Assembly (NCBI GenBank): GCA_944319875.1
Contig: CALUFR010000017.1
Coordinates: forward strand, 1 to 64,000
Direction of reading: 5' to 3'
Source of the DNA: an uncultured Bacteroides sp.
GTDB lineage: Bacteria > Bacteroidota > Bacteroidia > Bacteroidales > Bacteroidaceae
DNA: 64,000 nucleotides
The notes below the pieces were generated by a model. That model was not told the origin of the DNA. It saw nothing but the letters and a program-made list of their open reading frames with translations, and did no database searches. The translations under genes were made by a program, and so were the position numbers. Shown piece by piece: positions 16,648 through 27,538 of the stretch. Within the stretch, counting starts at the first letter, position 1. Each line of letters opens with the position of its first letter.

Positions 16648-16784
16648 GATGTGAAAGAAGCTGTTTCCCTCCTCCCTTGTAATCACTTTCCCCCAAACAT
16701 CCTTCACGCCTTCACGGGAACATAACCAATTGCGTTACAAGAGGATGCGGTGAAAGATACATCCTTCACGTCAACCAAATGCTT

Positions 16785-18521
16785 TCATTCACCAAACAGC
16801 CGCTCATAGTCGCGCCGTGCAGCCGGAGCCGTCCACTCTTCGGGGAGGAAATGCCACTGATTCAAAGCGCGGGGCGTGATGGTTTGCTGCCGTTCGATGT
16901 ACTGCATCAGGTAGTAGCGCAGGTCCTTGTCCGTGGACGAAAGGATACGCTTCTCCAGTTCGTCCTGCGGGATGCCTGCCCCGCGGGTCAACAGCTCGCC
17001 ACCGCCATTGCCGCGGTAGGAATTGACAGCCACCTTGTACATTTTATTTTCATCGAAAGGAGTACCGTCCGCCAGGCTGATGATGCGCACTTTTTGGCCT
17101 TCGGGTTTCGTCACGTCCACCGTATAAAGAATGCCCGCCGCCGAGTCAAAGTTGTAGCTGGGATTTTGGAAAGCGGCGCGGTCGGCAGCTCCCTGTCGGG
17201 GACGGTCGCGCAAGAGGAGGAGCGGATCGTCGGCCGAAGTCATGCGATGGGTCCACAAAGCGTAGGACATTTCGAGGGCACCGCGGATTTCCTTACCCGA
17301 AAGGCTCATGACATAAAGCATGTTCTCATACTTATAGAGGTTGAACATGTCGCTCACGAAGATGTCGCCCGCCCGTATCTCCGCGTCAAAGGACAGAGGG
17401 GCGGCCAGCGAGATGTCGGCTCCGCTGATGGCCAGCTGAAGCTGATGAATAAGGTCAACGAAGGCCGAAGGGCCGAAGTAGGCCGGACGGGTGGAGACGC
17501 TTTCGGTGAAACGTCCTATCCGCTTGGAGACGAACTGCTCTACGGCCTTGCGCTGGGAGGCGAAGCGAGCCGTAAACGCGGCATCGGGTTCATAGCCGTC
17601 CATCCGCACCAGTTCGCCGGAGACTTGCTTCTCCGTCACACGGCCGTCGCGCAACGTCAGCGTCACGTCCACGGCAGACACCACCGAGGCATTGTTGGCG
17701 GGATTGATGATGAGCACAGAGTCACCCTCCACGTTCACCACCTTCTCGCAGGCCAGAATATGGTCATGCCCCATCATCACCACGTCGAAACCCGGCACGT
17801 GGCGGGCCACGTCGGCCGAGGCGTTCTCGTTATACCGGCCGTTCATCAGGTAGGCGTTGCGCCCCGAGTGAAAGAGCCCCACTACCACGTCAGGCTGCTC
17901 CTGCTCGCGGATCACCTTCATCCAGCGGCGGGCTGTCTCCTCCATGTCGTCAAAGCGTAAACCGCGCCACAAGTTTTCCGACAGCCAGGCGGGGATGGCA
18001 GGCGTTATCAGGCCCAGCACCACTACCTTCACACCGCCACGGCGCAACACGACGTAGGGCTTAAAGTGCGGTTTGCCTGTAGCCGTATTCACGATATTGG
18101 CACCGAGGATGGGGAAACGACAATCCGACGCCCAGCGGTCGAACACCGTGCGACCCGTCTCCACATCGTGGTTGCCCATGTTGCCCGCGTCGTAGTTCAT
18201 GAAGTTCATCATGTCCGCACACACATGCACGGATGTTGTGTCCATATAATTATAGTAGTAGGCCGTGGGCTGACCTTGCAGGATGTCGCCGTTGTCCAGC
18301 AGCATCAGGCGGTCGCCATAGGCCTCGCGTTCCTGCCGCACGTAGGAGCAGACGCGCGAAAGGCTGCCCGCCGCACTGCGTCTCCCGATGAAATCATAAG
18401 GATAATAATTGCCGTGCACATCGCTTGTCTGCACCAGCTTCAATTTCACTTCCCGTTGTTCCTGCGCCCATGTCGCACAGGCCAAGAGGCACATCAGGAA
18501 CAGTATGTACTTTCTTCTCAT
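16785..18521 (-). CDS. 5'-nucleotidase / 2',3'-cyclic phosphodiesterase family metallophosphatase
   Basis: 578 aa with a signal peptide (cleavage near TWA-QEQ). The N-terminal metallophosphatase domain has QTSDVHGNYYPYDF (~33), LDNGDILQGQP (~75), GNMGNHDVE (~115) and MMGHDHI (~250). The C-terminal 5'-nucleotidase domain (~330-520) has NSYRGNGGGELLTRG near its end. Such enzymes remove phosphate from nucleotides in the periplasm for scavenging. UshA-like or CpdB-like specificity cannot be decided. Single gene with its own promoter; it converges on the Crp/Fnr gene across the repeat-rich gap. Confidence 0.88.
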   Translation of the reverse strand: MRRKYILFLMCLLACATWAQEQREVKLKLVQTSDVHGNYYPYDFIGRRSAAGSLSRVCSYVRQEREAYGDRLMLLDNGDILQGQPTAYYYNYMDTTSVHVCADMMNFMNYDAGNMGNHDVETGRTVFDRWASDCRFPILGANIVNTATGKPHFKPYVVLRRGGVKVVVLGLITPAIPAWLSENLWRGLRFDDMEETARRWMKVIREQEQPDVVVGLFHSGRNAYLMNGRYNENASADVARHVPGFDVVMMGHDHILACEKVVNVEGDSVLIINPANNASVVSAVDVTLTLRDGRVTEKQVSGELVRMDGYEPDAAFTARFASQRKAVEQFVSKRIGRFTESVSTRPAYFGPSAFVDLIHQLQLAISGADISLAAPLSFDAEIRAGDIFVSDMFNLYKYENMLYVMSLSGKEIRGALEMSYALWTHRMTSADDPLLLLRDRPRQGAADRAAFQNPSYNFDSAAGILYTVDVTKPEGQKVRIISLADGTPFDENKMYKVAVNSYRGNGGGELLTRGAGIPQDELEKRILSSTDKDLRYYLMQYIERQQTITPRALNQWHFLPEEWTAPAARRDYERLFGE

Positions 18522-18562
18522 GGTTTGCTACAGTTTATCGTAAATATATTTAGAGTCGACGG

Positions 18563-18570
18563 CAAATATA
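18563..18570 (-). promoter_or_regulatory. -7 element of the 5'-nucleotidase gene
   Basis: CAAATATA on the plus strand reads TATATTTG on the coding strand, 41 bases before the start. A weak -33 (ATTG, 18592-18595) lies 21 bases further upstream. Confidence 0.6.
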
Positions 18571-18664
18571 CGAAAATCCATGGGAAAGCCACAATTTTCC
18601 GCCGCTTCTAAGGCAATACTTCGCCAAAAGCACCGTTCCGCTTGGCATTTCAGCCCGTTTGCAT

Positions 18665-18672
18665 TATCTTTG
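18665..18672 (+). promoter_or_regulatory. -7 element of tex
   Basis: TATCTTTG fits TAnnTTTG and lies 34 bases before ATG 18707. A TTGG near 18640 may serve as -33. Confidence 0.55.
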
Positions 18673-18706
18673 GCGCGATTTTTCTTTAAATAAAAGAAGC
18701 ACTGAC

Positions 18707-20848
18707 ATGAACGAACTGTTCCCTCACCTGATAGCCGCACCGCTTGACCTGACTGACAAGCAGGTGCGCCAGACCCTCGCCCTGCTGGACGACGGGGCTA
18801 CCACACCTTTTATCAGCCGCTACCGCAAGGAAGCCACCGGCGGCCTGGACGAAGTGCAGATAGAAGCCATCCGCGAACGCTACGAGAAGCTGAAGGAGAC
18901 CGAACGCCGCAAGGAGACCATCCTGACCACCATCGAGGCACAGGGCAAGCTGACCGACGCACTGAAGCAGCGCATCACCGACACGTGGGACAACACCGAG
19001 CTGGAAGATCTCTACCTGCCCTATCGCCCCAAGCGCAAGACCCGCGCCGAAGCGGCCAGACAGAAAGGGCTCAAGCCACTGGCCACCTTGTTGCTGCTCC
19101 AACAAGACGTAGCGCCCGAACGCCGGGCACAACGCTACGTGAAGGGTGACGTCAAGAGCGTGGAGGAAGCCCTGAAGGGCGCGTGTGACATCATCGCCGA
19201 GCAGGTGAGCGAGGACGAGCGCTCACGGCAGATTGTCCGCACGGCCTTCGACCGCCATGCCGTCATCACCGCCCGCGTCGTCAAGGGTAAGGAGGCCGAG
19301 GCCGCCAACTACCGCGACTACTTCGACACGTCCGCACCCCTGAAGCGCTGCACGTCCCATCGCCTGCTGGCCATGCGCCGTGCAGAAGCCGAAGGGGTGC
19401 TCAAAGTAAGTATTGCCCCCGATGAGGACGACACCTGCCTGGAACGCCTCGAACGCCGGTATGTGCGGAGTGGTAACGCCTGCGGAGACTATGTAGCCTC
19501 AGCCGTGCAGGACGCCTACAAACGCCTGCTGAAACCTTCCATTGAAACCGAATTCGCCGCCAAGAGCAAGGAGCAGGCCGATGACGAGGCCATCCGCGTC
19601 TTTGCCGCCAACCTGCGCCAGCTGCTCCTCGCCTCCCCGCTGGGACAGAAGCGCGTCATGGGCATCGACCCCGGTTTCCGCACAGGCTGTAAAGTGGTGT
19701 GCCTCGACGCGCAGGGCAACCTACTACACAACGAGAACATCTACCCTCACCCACCCGTCAGCAAGCCCCGGGAAGCGGCACAGAAGATAAAGAAGATGGT
19801 GGAAGCCTATCGCATCGAAGCCATTGCCATCGGCAACGGCACGGCCAGTCGTGAGACGGAGGACTTCCTGAAACGCCTGAACTTCGACCGCGACCTGCAA
19901 ATGTTCGTCGTAAGCGAGCAGGGCGCCTCCATCTATTCGGCTTCCAAGCTGGCTCGCGAGGAGTTTCCTGACTATGACGTCACTGTCCGCGGAGCCGTCT
20001 CCATCGCCCGCCGTCTCATGGATCCGCTGGCCGAACTGGTGAAAATAGATCCCAAATCCATCGGCGTAGGCCAGTACCAGCATGACGTGGACCAAAGTAA
20101 GCTGAAGAAATCGCTCGACCAAACGGTGGAGAGCTGCGTGAACCTCGTGGGCGTCAACCTGAACACAGCCAGCAGCCACCTGCTGACGTACATATCGGGA
20201 CTCGGCCCCCAACTGGCGCAGAATATCGTCAACTACCGCGCCGAGCATGGTCCCTTCGCCTCGCGCCGCGACTTGCTGAAAGTGCCCCGCATGGGCGCCA
20301 AGGCCTTTGAGCAGTGCGCCGGCTTCCTGCGCATCCCCGACGCCAAGAACCCGTTGGACAACACGGCCGTCCACCCCGAAAGCTACGGCATCGTGGAACA
20401 AATGGCCAAGGACCTAAACTGCACTGTCAATGAATTGATTGCCGACAAACAGCTACGCCTGCGCATCCGCCCCGAACGCTATCTGACGGACACCGTCGGC
20501 ATGCCAACCCTCAAGGATATCCTCCAGGAACTGGACAAGCCCGGACGCGACCCGCGCGGCCCCATCAAGGTGTTTGAATTCGACCCGAACGTCCGCACCA
20601 TGGACGACCTGCGCGAAGGCATGGAGCTGCCCGGCATCGTAGGCAACATCACCAACTTCGGCGCTTTCGTGGACATCGGCATCAAGGAGAACGGCCTGAT
20701 ACACCGCTCCCAGCTGGCCGACCGCTACGTGAGCGACCCAGGCGAAGTGGTGTCCATCCACCAGCACGTCCGGGTCCGTGTGCTGAGCATCGACACTGAG
20801 CGCAAGCGCATCAATCTTACAATGCGAGGGGTGGAGCAGGAAAAGTAA
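18707..20848 (+). CDS. tex: Tex family RNA-binding protein
   Basis: 713 aa from ATG 18707 (MNELFPHL); the frame is open slightly further upstream but there overlaps the promoter. Order of domains: N-terminal helical part with FISRYRKEATGGL (~36), a YqgF/RNase H-like domain beginning MGIDPGFRTGCKVVCLD (~318), helix-hairpin-helix motifs (YISGLGPQLAQNIVNYR ~500; LLKVPRMGAKAFEQCAGFLR ~525) and a C-terminal S1 domain (VGNITNFGAFVDIGIKENG ~645). Tex binds nucleic acid and is linked to transcription; it is nearly universal and highly conserved. It converges with the BF3164-like gene. Confidence 0.95.
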   Translation: MNELFPHLIAAPLDLTDKQVRQTLALLDDGATTPFISRYRKEATGGLDEVQIEAIRERYEKLKETERRKETILTTIEAQGKLTDALKQRITDTWDNTELEDLYLPYRPKRKTRAEAARQKGLKPLATLLLLQQDVAPERRAQRYVKGDVKSVEEALKGACDIIAEQVSEDERSRQIVRTAFDRHAVITARVVKGKEAEAANYRDYFDTSAPLKRCTSHRLLAMRRAEAEGVLKVSIAPDEDDTCLERLERRYVRSGNACGDYVASAVQDAYKRLLKPSIETEFAAKSKEQADDEAIRVFAANLRQLLLASPLGQKRVMGIDPGFRTGCKVVCLDAQGNLLHNENIYPHPPVSKPREAAQKIKKMVEAYRIEAIAIGNGTASRETEDFLKRLNFDRDLQMFVVSEQGASIYSASKLAREEFPDYDVTVRGAVSIARRLMDPLAELVKIDPKSIGVGQYQHDVDQSKLKKSLDQTVESCVNLVGVNLNTASSHLLTYISGLGPQLAQNIVNYRAEHGPFASRRDLLKVPRMGAKAFEQCAGFLRIPDAKNPLDNTAVHPESYGIVEQMAKDLNCTVNELIADKQLRLRIRPERYLTDTVGMPTLKDILQELDKPGRDPRGPIKVFEFDPNVRTMDDLREGMELPGIVGNITNFGAFVDIGIKENGLIHRSQLADRYVSDPGEVVSIHQHVRVRVLSIDTERKRINLTMRGVEQEK

Positions 20849-20896
20849 CCTGCTCCATCCATACCTCCATGTCATCTTCCTGTAAGACTAAGGCGC

Positions 20897-21856
20897 TTAC
20901 AACTGCCCTAAATTATATCTAAAAAAATAATCTTCTAAATCTTCATTAAACCCATAAAGGACTCCGCTTTCCTCATCAACATCGAAAAGGAGGGGTGGTA
21001 TATCGAAACGATATTTCCTCATTTTTTCGCCCTTATAATCAATAACTTCCATACAATATTCCTCATTCGTCTCTTTATATAAGGCATAAATATATTTGCG
21101 CCCCGCCAACACATTCACATAGCGGAATTTAGTATCCTGCAAATTACCTATGCGTATTTCCGTCCTTACATCTCTGTCTACCAATCTCCTGCACAACTTC
21201 ATGTCTGAAACCCGGTAAATGTCTATTTGCTTCTTATAACAATACGCATACACAATGTAGTCTTCATTAGCCGACATTATTCCTCTATTGGTATAAAAAA
21301 ATGTTTCTTGATGGTCGTCCTGTTCTATGTCAATCTGTCCACATTGATTTCCGGTGTTGAGATTTATCTTTTTAATAGCAAACTCGGAAGGGATGGTGCT
21401 ATAAATCAACAATGAATCATGCAGAATGTGCATTTGGTTGAAGCCCTCGTATTGGTGCAGTTTGAACTCACGCGCTGGCTTCATGCGTCCTTCGTCCGCT
21501 ATAAATCCTTTTATAGTGACAGGCGTATACCCCCAAACGAATAGTGTATCGGTGAAGTTCCGACAAAACATCGGGAACAGACTGAACTCATCTTTCCCTT
21601 GTCCTCTTATTCCCCAGCGGCATTGCAGTGTCATATCGGGCAAGGCATATTTCCACAACACGGTATCACTTCTTGTGCTCGCCACAAACAATGATTTCCC
21701 TTTTAACAACAGGAAGTCCGGTGCTATGATTTCCCTGCAAGCAAGGGTATCTCCCGTTAATTCTTCTTCCTCACCAAAATCCGGAAATGCCATTTCTTCC
21801 TTTATGGATGTACACGCGCCCAATAAAAGTAGCATTAGAAATAGGATTGTTTTCAT
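20897..21856 (-). CDS. BF3164-type lipoprotein, predicted beta-propeller
   Basis: 319 aa from MKTILFLM (start 21856; a start five codons upstream is possible). The lipobox is LLGA-C (Cys15). The rest alternates beta strands with propeller-like spacing: DFLLLKGKSLFVASTRSD, GIRGQGKDEFSLFP, DTLFVWGYTPVTIKGF, EDYIVYAYCYKKQIDIY, and YGFNEDLEDYFFRYNL at the end. GQGKDEF is the hallmark I associate with BF3164/TolB-like six-bladed propeller lipoproteins of Bacteroides. Function unknown; probably surface or periplasmic. A -7-like TATTTTTG lies on the minus strand at 21931-21938. It is divergent from the DUF4143 gene. Confidence 0.7.
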   Translation of the reverse strand: MKTILFLMLLLLGACTSIKEEMAFPDFGEEEELTGDTLACREIIAPDFLLLKGKSLFVASTRSDTVLWKYALPDMTLQCRWGIRGQGKDEFSLFPMFCRNFTDTLFVWGYTPVTIKGFIADEGRMKPAREFKLHQYEGFNQMHILHDSLLIYSTIPSEFAIKKINLNTGNQCGQIDIEQDDHQETFFYTNRGIMSANEDYIVYAYCYKKQIDIYRVSDMKLCRRLVDRDVRTEIRIGNLQDTKFRYVNVLAGRKYIYALYKETNEEYCMEVIDYKGEKMRKYRFDIPPLLFDVDEESGVLYGFNEDLEDYFFRYNLGQL

Positions 21857-22008
21857 AATTATAAGGTACATTTATTCAACACACATGCTTTTACTGTCCC
21901 GGCTTCTTGCTAATAAATCTATTTTCCACGCAAAAATACAAAAACATTTGGTGCCATAAAACAAAACACTCCCACAATATACAATCTCGGGTAGATTATC
22001 GCAAAAGT

Positions 22009-22060
22009 ACCGATTAAAACACCGCAAAAACACCGACTAAAACACCGCAAAAACACCGAT
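22009..22060. repeat. five tandem ACCG-AAAAC units before the DUF4143 promoter
   Basis: The units are ACCGATTAAAAC, ACCGCAAAAAC, ACCGACTAAAAC, ACCGCAAAAAC and a last partial ACCGATCAA. They alternate 12 and 11 bases, so the pair repeats every 23 bases and each A-run falls roughly once per helical turn. The array stops four bases before the -33 box of the next gene. Confidence 0.8.
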
Positions 22061-22063
22061 CAA

Positions 22064-22095
22064 TTTGCCTATACAAATAAAAAACATTATATTTG
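22064..22095 (+). promoter_or_regulatory. promoter of the DUF4143 ATPase gene
   Basis: TTTG at 22064-22067 and TATATTTG at 22088-22095 with a 20-base spacer fully match the Bacteroides consensus. The ATG is 22 bases downstream. Confidence 0.78.
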
Positions 22096-22116
22096 CACCA
22101 TTGAAATGTTAAGATT

Positions 22117-23409
22117 ATGAAGTATTTACATAGAGTAGCAGATAAGATATTACAAGAAAGGCTTGAAACATTTGGTGCAGTTCTGATAGAAGGTCCGAAA
22201 TGGACGGGAAAAACGACTACAGCCGAGCAACACGCTAAAAGTTCCATTAAGCTGCAAGACCCGGACATGGCTGACGAATACCTGGCTACAGCGGCTACCA
22301 AACCCTCGCTTTTATTGAAAGGAGAAAAGCCAAAACTGATAGATGAATGGCAGGATGCACCGGTTATATGGGATGCGGTACGTACAGCCGTAGACAACGC
22401 TAATGGAGTGCCGGGACAATACATTCTGACTGGAAGTAATGCTGTGGATAAGACCAAGATAAGGCACACGGGGACGGGACGAATTACCCGGATGAAGATG
22501 TATTCCATGAGCCTATGGGAGTCGTTGGAATCTTCAGGGGAAATCTCTATACGAGAATTGTTTGATAATCCGAATTATAATATAGATGGTGCTTCAAGCA
22601 AATTGGATATACCGGGACTAATACGTGTGGCTTGTCGCGGAGGTTGGCCGGCAACACTACAAATGAGTCAGAAATCCGCCATGCTTGTAGCCAAAGACTA
22701 TGTAAACAGCGTTTGTGAAAATGACATTACCAAAATAGATGGGAAACAGCGTAATCCGAAAATAGCCAGGCAAATCATGAGATCGTACGCCAGGAATATC
22801 AGTACATTGGCAAAGAAAACCAACATTCTTGCCGATGTTACGGCATCCGGTGACATAACAATTTCCATGGATACGTACGATGATTATGTGGAAGCGTTAG
22901 AAAAATTGTTTGTTATTCAAGACATAGATGCCTGGTGTCCTGCCATCCGCAGTAAAACGGCATTGCGAAGTGCGCCTAAACGCTGTTTTACTGATCCCTC
23001 CATTGCTGTAGCCTCAATGAACACCAGTGCGGAAGCATTGGAAACACAGCTTAAGACTTTCGGCTTCATCTTTGAGCAGATGTGCATACGCGACCTTAAA
23101 GCATATACGGCTGATTTTAACAGCCACATATCTTACTACCGTGACCGTTATGGTTTGGAAGCCGACCTTGTATTGCATCTGGAAGATGAACGGTATGCTT
23201 TGATTGAATGTAAACTGGGTAGCCGGGAAATAGAGGATGGAGCGAAACATCTTCTTGAAATCAAACGACTTATTCAAGAATACAACAAGACGGAAAAGCA
23301 AGTTCCATTACGGGAACCCGATCTTTTGATTATTCTGACAGGTAGCAATATAGCTTATACTCGAACTGACGGGGTAAAAGTAATACCACTGGCTTGCTTG
23401 AAAGACTGA
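22117..23409 (+). CDS. AAA_14/DUF4143 ATPase
   Basis: 430 aa. Walker A is EGPKWTGKTTTAEQ (~28-41), a Walker B-like segment LIDEWQDAPVIWDAVR follows (~83), and YILTGSN (~107) fits the sensor region. The C-terminal DUF4143 part ends with a nuclease-like signature, YALIECKLGS (~364), of the kind seen in restriction-endonuclease-fold domains. Proteins of this family are common and often mobile, but their role is unsettled. The gene is monocistronic with a strong promoter preceded by a phased repeat. Codons are more AT-rich than in tex. Confidence 0.85.
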   Translation: MKYLHRVADKILQERLETFGAVLIEGPKWTGKTTTAEQHAKSSIKLQDPDMADEYLATAATKPSLLLKGEKPKLIDEWQDAPVIWDAVRTAVDNANGVPGQYILTGSNAVDKTKIRHTGTGRITRMKMYSMSLWESLESSGEISIRELFDNPNYNIDGASSKLDIPGLIRVACRGGWPATLQMSQKSAMLVAKDYVNSVCENDITKIDGKQRNPKIARQIMRSYARNISTLAKKTNILADVTASGDITISMDTYDDYVEALEKLFVIQDIDAWCPAIRSKTALRSAPKRCFTDPSIAVASMNTSAEALETQLKTFGFIFEQMCIRDLKAYTADFNSHISYYRDRYGLEADLVLHLEDERYALIECKLGSREIEDGAKHLLEIKRLIQEYNKTEKQVPLREPDLLIILTGSNIAYTRTDGVKVIPLACLKD

Positions 23410-23431
23410 CACGATATGTATCATACACCAC

Positions 23432-24331
23432 TTACCAGTTCTTCCCTCGCTGCTCGTAATAACGCATGACAAGGAAAATGCCTGCCAGCATCAACACCGT
23501 ACAAACCAACGAACCTTCAAAGCCGAAAGGACCGCCGTTGAGCAACGGTGCGTCCGGTGTCTGCAAGGTCAGTAGGCTGTCGCCGATACGGTTTCCGCTA
23601 ACCTCGAAGCCCAAGACCGGTCCTTGCAGCCAGTTCCAGAACCAGTGGAGCATGATGGCAAACCACAAGTTGCGCGTGTAGATATACGCCGAGCCCAGCA
23701 GGACGCCCGCCAGCAGCAGGTTGACGAAAGGCACGGCGGCAAAGTTGGGATTGGCGAGATGGAGGCAGGAAAAGACGGCCGACGACAGGAACAGGGCCAC
23801 AAACTTGTTGACGCCCGCATCCATCATGCGCCCCAGCAGGAAGCCGCGGCATGCGGTCTCCTCAAAGAGAGCCACAAAGAAAAAGAACACCCATGTCTGT
23901 ACCAAGGAAGAGGAAGCTGCATTGATACCCGTCACTCTGACGCCACCCGCCAGCAGCAGCAACAGGAAACCGACACCGTAAAGCGCAGCAGCCACGCCCA
24001 CTCCGGCCAACAGTTCACGCACATGCCCGATTATCGCATAGCCGGCCCGCGCCTTCAGGTCCGGGAATATCCGGTGACCAATCCGACAGACCACATATAA
24101 AGCCACCACGGCACCTATAGCCATGCCGGCTTCGTATATCAACATGCCGGGACCGGATTTTTGAGCGTCTTCAGCCGACAAAGCAAACAGGAAACCGGCT
24201 ATTCCCAACAAAAGTCCCGCAGCCACGAAGAGGACGGCCACAAACAGAATAATCTCCACGACCAGCCACCCCAAACGTTTCCAACCGGAAACGGAGCTCT
24301 CCGGCAAAACAGCATTCATCTCTTCTTCCAT
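23432..24331 (-). CDS. CPBP family intramembrane glutamic protease
   Basis: 299 aa from ATG 24331 (MEEEMNAVLPE); a longer frame would run past the promoter region. About eight membrane segments. The three CPBP motifs are present: FEETACRGFLLGR (EExxxR), FSCLHLANPN (His) and MLHWFWNWLQG (HxxxN). The family is Rce1-like; in bacteria some members process peptides or give bacteriocin immunity, and others have no known substrate. No substrate gene is obvious nearby. A -7-like TAAATTTG sits on the minus strand at 24361-24368. Confidence 0.88.
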   Translation of the reverse strand: MEEEMNAVLPESSVSGWKRLGWLVVEIILFVAVLFVAAGLLLGIAGFLFALSAEDAQKSGPGMLIYEAGMAIGAVVALYVVCRIGHRIFPDLKARAGYAIIGHVRELLAGVGVAAALYGVGFLLLLLAGGVRVTGINAASSSLVQTWVFFFFVALFEETACRGFLLGRMMDAGVNKFVALFLSSAVFSCLHLANPNFAAVPFVNLLLAGVLLGSAYIYTRNLWFAIMLHWFWNWLQGPVLGFEVSGNRIGDSLLTLQTPDAPLLNGGPFGFEGSLVCTVLMLAGIFLVMRYYEQRGKNW

Positions 24332-24411
24332 CTTTAATGCGTATTTAGATTTTTTCGGGACAAATTTAAGAAGAATAACGATTGTCCGACTACATTCTGA
24401 CAGAAACTTTC

Positions 24412-24419
24412 TACCTTTG
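24412..24419 (+). promoter_or_regulatory. -7 element of the LRR protein gene
   Basis: TACCTTTG, 25 bases before the ATG, fits TAnnTTTG. An ATTG 17 bases further upstream is a weak -33. The region is shared with the divergent CPBP gene. Confidence 0.55.
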
Positions 24420-24443
24420 GCAAACAAAAAAATAACGTAAGAC

Positions 24444-25496
24444 ATGAAGACAAGAAACATAGTATTGCTGGCAGCCGCACTCTGCTTTACATTGGGAACC
24501 TATGCGCAAAAGAAAAAGACACTCTATGTGCCTAAAGCGGGTACCATGGTGGAACTACTGACCGAGGACGAAGCCAACCAGATCACCCACCTCACCCTGC
24601 AAGGCAAGCTCAATGCCATTGACTTCCGCCATCTGCGCGACGAGTTCACCAACCTCAAGGTGCTGGACATCTCGAACGCCAGCATCAGCATGTACACGGG
24701 TAAAAGCGGAACTTTCCCCGGCAAATTCTATGTCTATCCGGGCAACAGCATCCCCGCATACGCCTTCTGCAAGCAGAATGACGACGGCAGCTATCAGGGC
24801 AAGCTGAGCCTGGTGCGCGTCATCCTGTCCGACAAGATCAAGAACATAGAGGACGCCGCCTTCAAGGGCTGCACCAACTTGAAAATATGCCAGATAAGGA
24901 AGAAAACGGCTCCCAACCTGCTGCCCCAGGCCTTGGCGGACAGCATTACGGCCATCTTCGTGCCACTGGGCAGCAGCGACTCTTACAAGGGAAAAGAAAG
25001 ATGGGAGAAATTCTCCTTTATAGAAGGTGAGCCCACTGCAGTTTCCTTACAAATAGGCCCTAAGAGCAGCCTGGAAAGCGAACTGATGAGAAACGGCATC
25101 CATCCACGCGATGTGAACTTCCTGACCGTCAAAGGCAAGATGGACGAAGCAGACTTCAAGCTGCTCCGCGACTACATGCCTAACCTGATTTCCGTCAATC
25201 TGGAAGAATGCACCTCTACCGTCATCCCCGACTATACGTTCACGCAAAAGAAATACATGCTGAACATCACGCTGCCGAAAGGCCTGCAAACCATCGGCCA
25301 GCGTGCGTTCAGCGGCTGTACTCGGCTGTCCGGCACGCTGACGCTTCCCGCCGGCGTAAAGGCCATCGAATACGGCGCATTCATCGGATGCGACAACCTG
25401 CGCCGCGTATTGGCCACCGGCACCCAGATCACAACCTTGGGCGACAATCTTTTCGGAGACAACAGCAACCGGATCGTCTATCAGACACAACCCTAA
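24444..25496 (+). CDS. BspA-like leucine-rich-repeat secreted protein
   Basis: 350 aa with a signal peptide (cleavage near TYA-QKK). Two blocks of LRR_5-type repeats: IPAYAFCKQ...LSLVRVILSDKIKNIEDAAFKGC (~95-150) and TVIPDYTFTQKKYMLNITLPKG...IGQRAFSGCTRLSGTLTLP (~255-335). The consensus (a)F-x-G-C-x-x-L and LP-x-G fits BspA/TpLRR proteins. They are secreted or surface-bound and often bind host or bacterial proteins. There is no lipobox and no C-terminal sorting domain. The gene ends 14 bases from the end of the convergent ABC-F gene. Confidence 0.82.
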   Translation: MKTRNIVLLAAALCFTLGTYAQKKKTLYVPKAGTMVELLTEDEANQITHLTLQGKLNAIDFRHLRDEFTNLKVLDISNASISMYTGKSGTFPGKFYVYPGNSIPAYAFCKQNDDGSYQGKLSLVRVILSDKIKNIEDAAFKGCTNLKICQIRKKTAPNLLPQALADSITAIFVPLGSSDSYKGKERWEKFSFIEGEPTAVSLQIGPKSSLESELMRNGIHPRDVNFLTVKGKMDEADFKLLRDYMPNLISVNLEECTSTVIPDYTFTQKKYMLNITLPKGLQTIGQRAFSGCTRLSGTLTLPAGVKAIEYGAFIGCDNLRRVLATGTQITTLGDNLFGDNSNRIVYQTQP

Positions 25497-25510
25497 AGGT
25501 TGAATCCGGA

Positions 25511-27166
<1,656 letters not shown>

Positions 27167-27174
27167 TCAAGGCG

Positions 27175-27206
27175 CAAAGATAGTGAAAGGTGAGCGCAGA
27201 AGCAAA
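27175..27206 (-). promoter_or_regulatory. promoter of the ABC-F gene
   Basis: On the minus strand TTTG (27203-27206) and TATCTTTG (27175-27182) are 20 bases apart, matching the Bacteroides consensus. Confidence 0.75.
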
Positions 27207-27336
27207 TGAAAACAACGTTTTCAATTTGATTATGCCGAACCGCCTCCTATCTTATTTAGATACGATTTTATAATGACATATCGGGCATTACAGGCAGCAA
27301 ACATCATGGAAACACGTTGCAGGCATCCGGCCGACA

Positions 27337-27422
27337 GGATGTATGCAAGCCGTTTACAAGACGTGTACATCCTAATTCCCGACGTTTCATACTGCCAATG
27401 TGACATAAAAATAGTAACTTTG
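27337..27422 (+). promoter_or_regulatory. grpE-dnaJ promoter with upstream dyad
   Basis: TAACTTTG (27415-27422) is a -7 element. About 40 bases upstream of it is an 8-base inverted repeat, AGGATGTA/TACATCCT, possibly a heat-shock operator. This is unproven. Confidence 0.45.
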
Positions 27423-27538
27423 CGGCGTTTTTAAAAAGAAATGCCATTTTGGCAAAGTTTTTGCTGACAGACAAGGAAAACAACGTGCCCAAATCTGTCG
27501 GCCGTTCATTTTCAAAGAATAACAAAAACAGAAAAAAT

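Larger units (their letters stand above)
16222..16784. other. 563-base non-coding gap between convergent genes, rich in repeats
   Basis: No convincing gene is visible. The region holds copy 2 of the dispersed repeat (16274-16400), a perfect 14-base-pair hairpin (16492-16528), a duplicated 18-mer (16536-16576), three 21-base-period palindromic units (16590-16647), and two copies of CATCCTTCACG near 16698 and 16760. Both flanking genes end here, so it is not an ordinary promoter region. Confidence 0.7.

Noticed and set aside
16779..17960. Open frame of 393 codons on the plus strand
   Set aside because: Antisense to the 5'-nucleotidase gene; His-rich nonsense typical of a reversed metallophosphatase.
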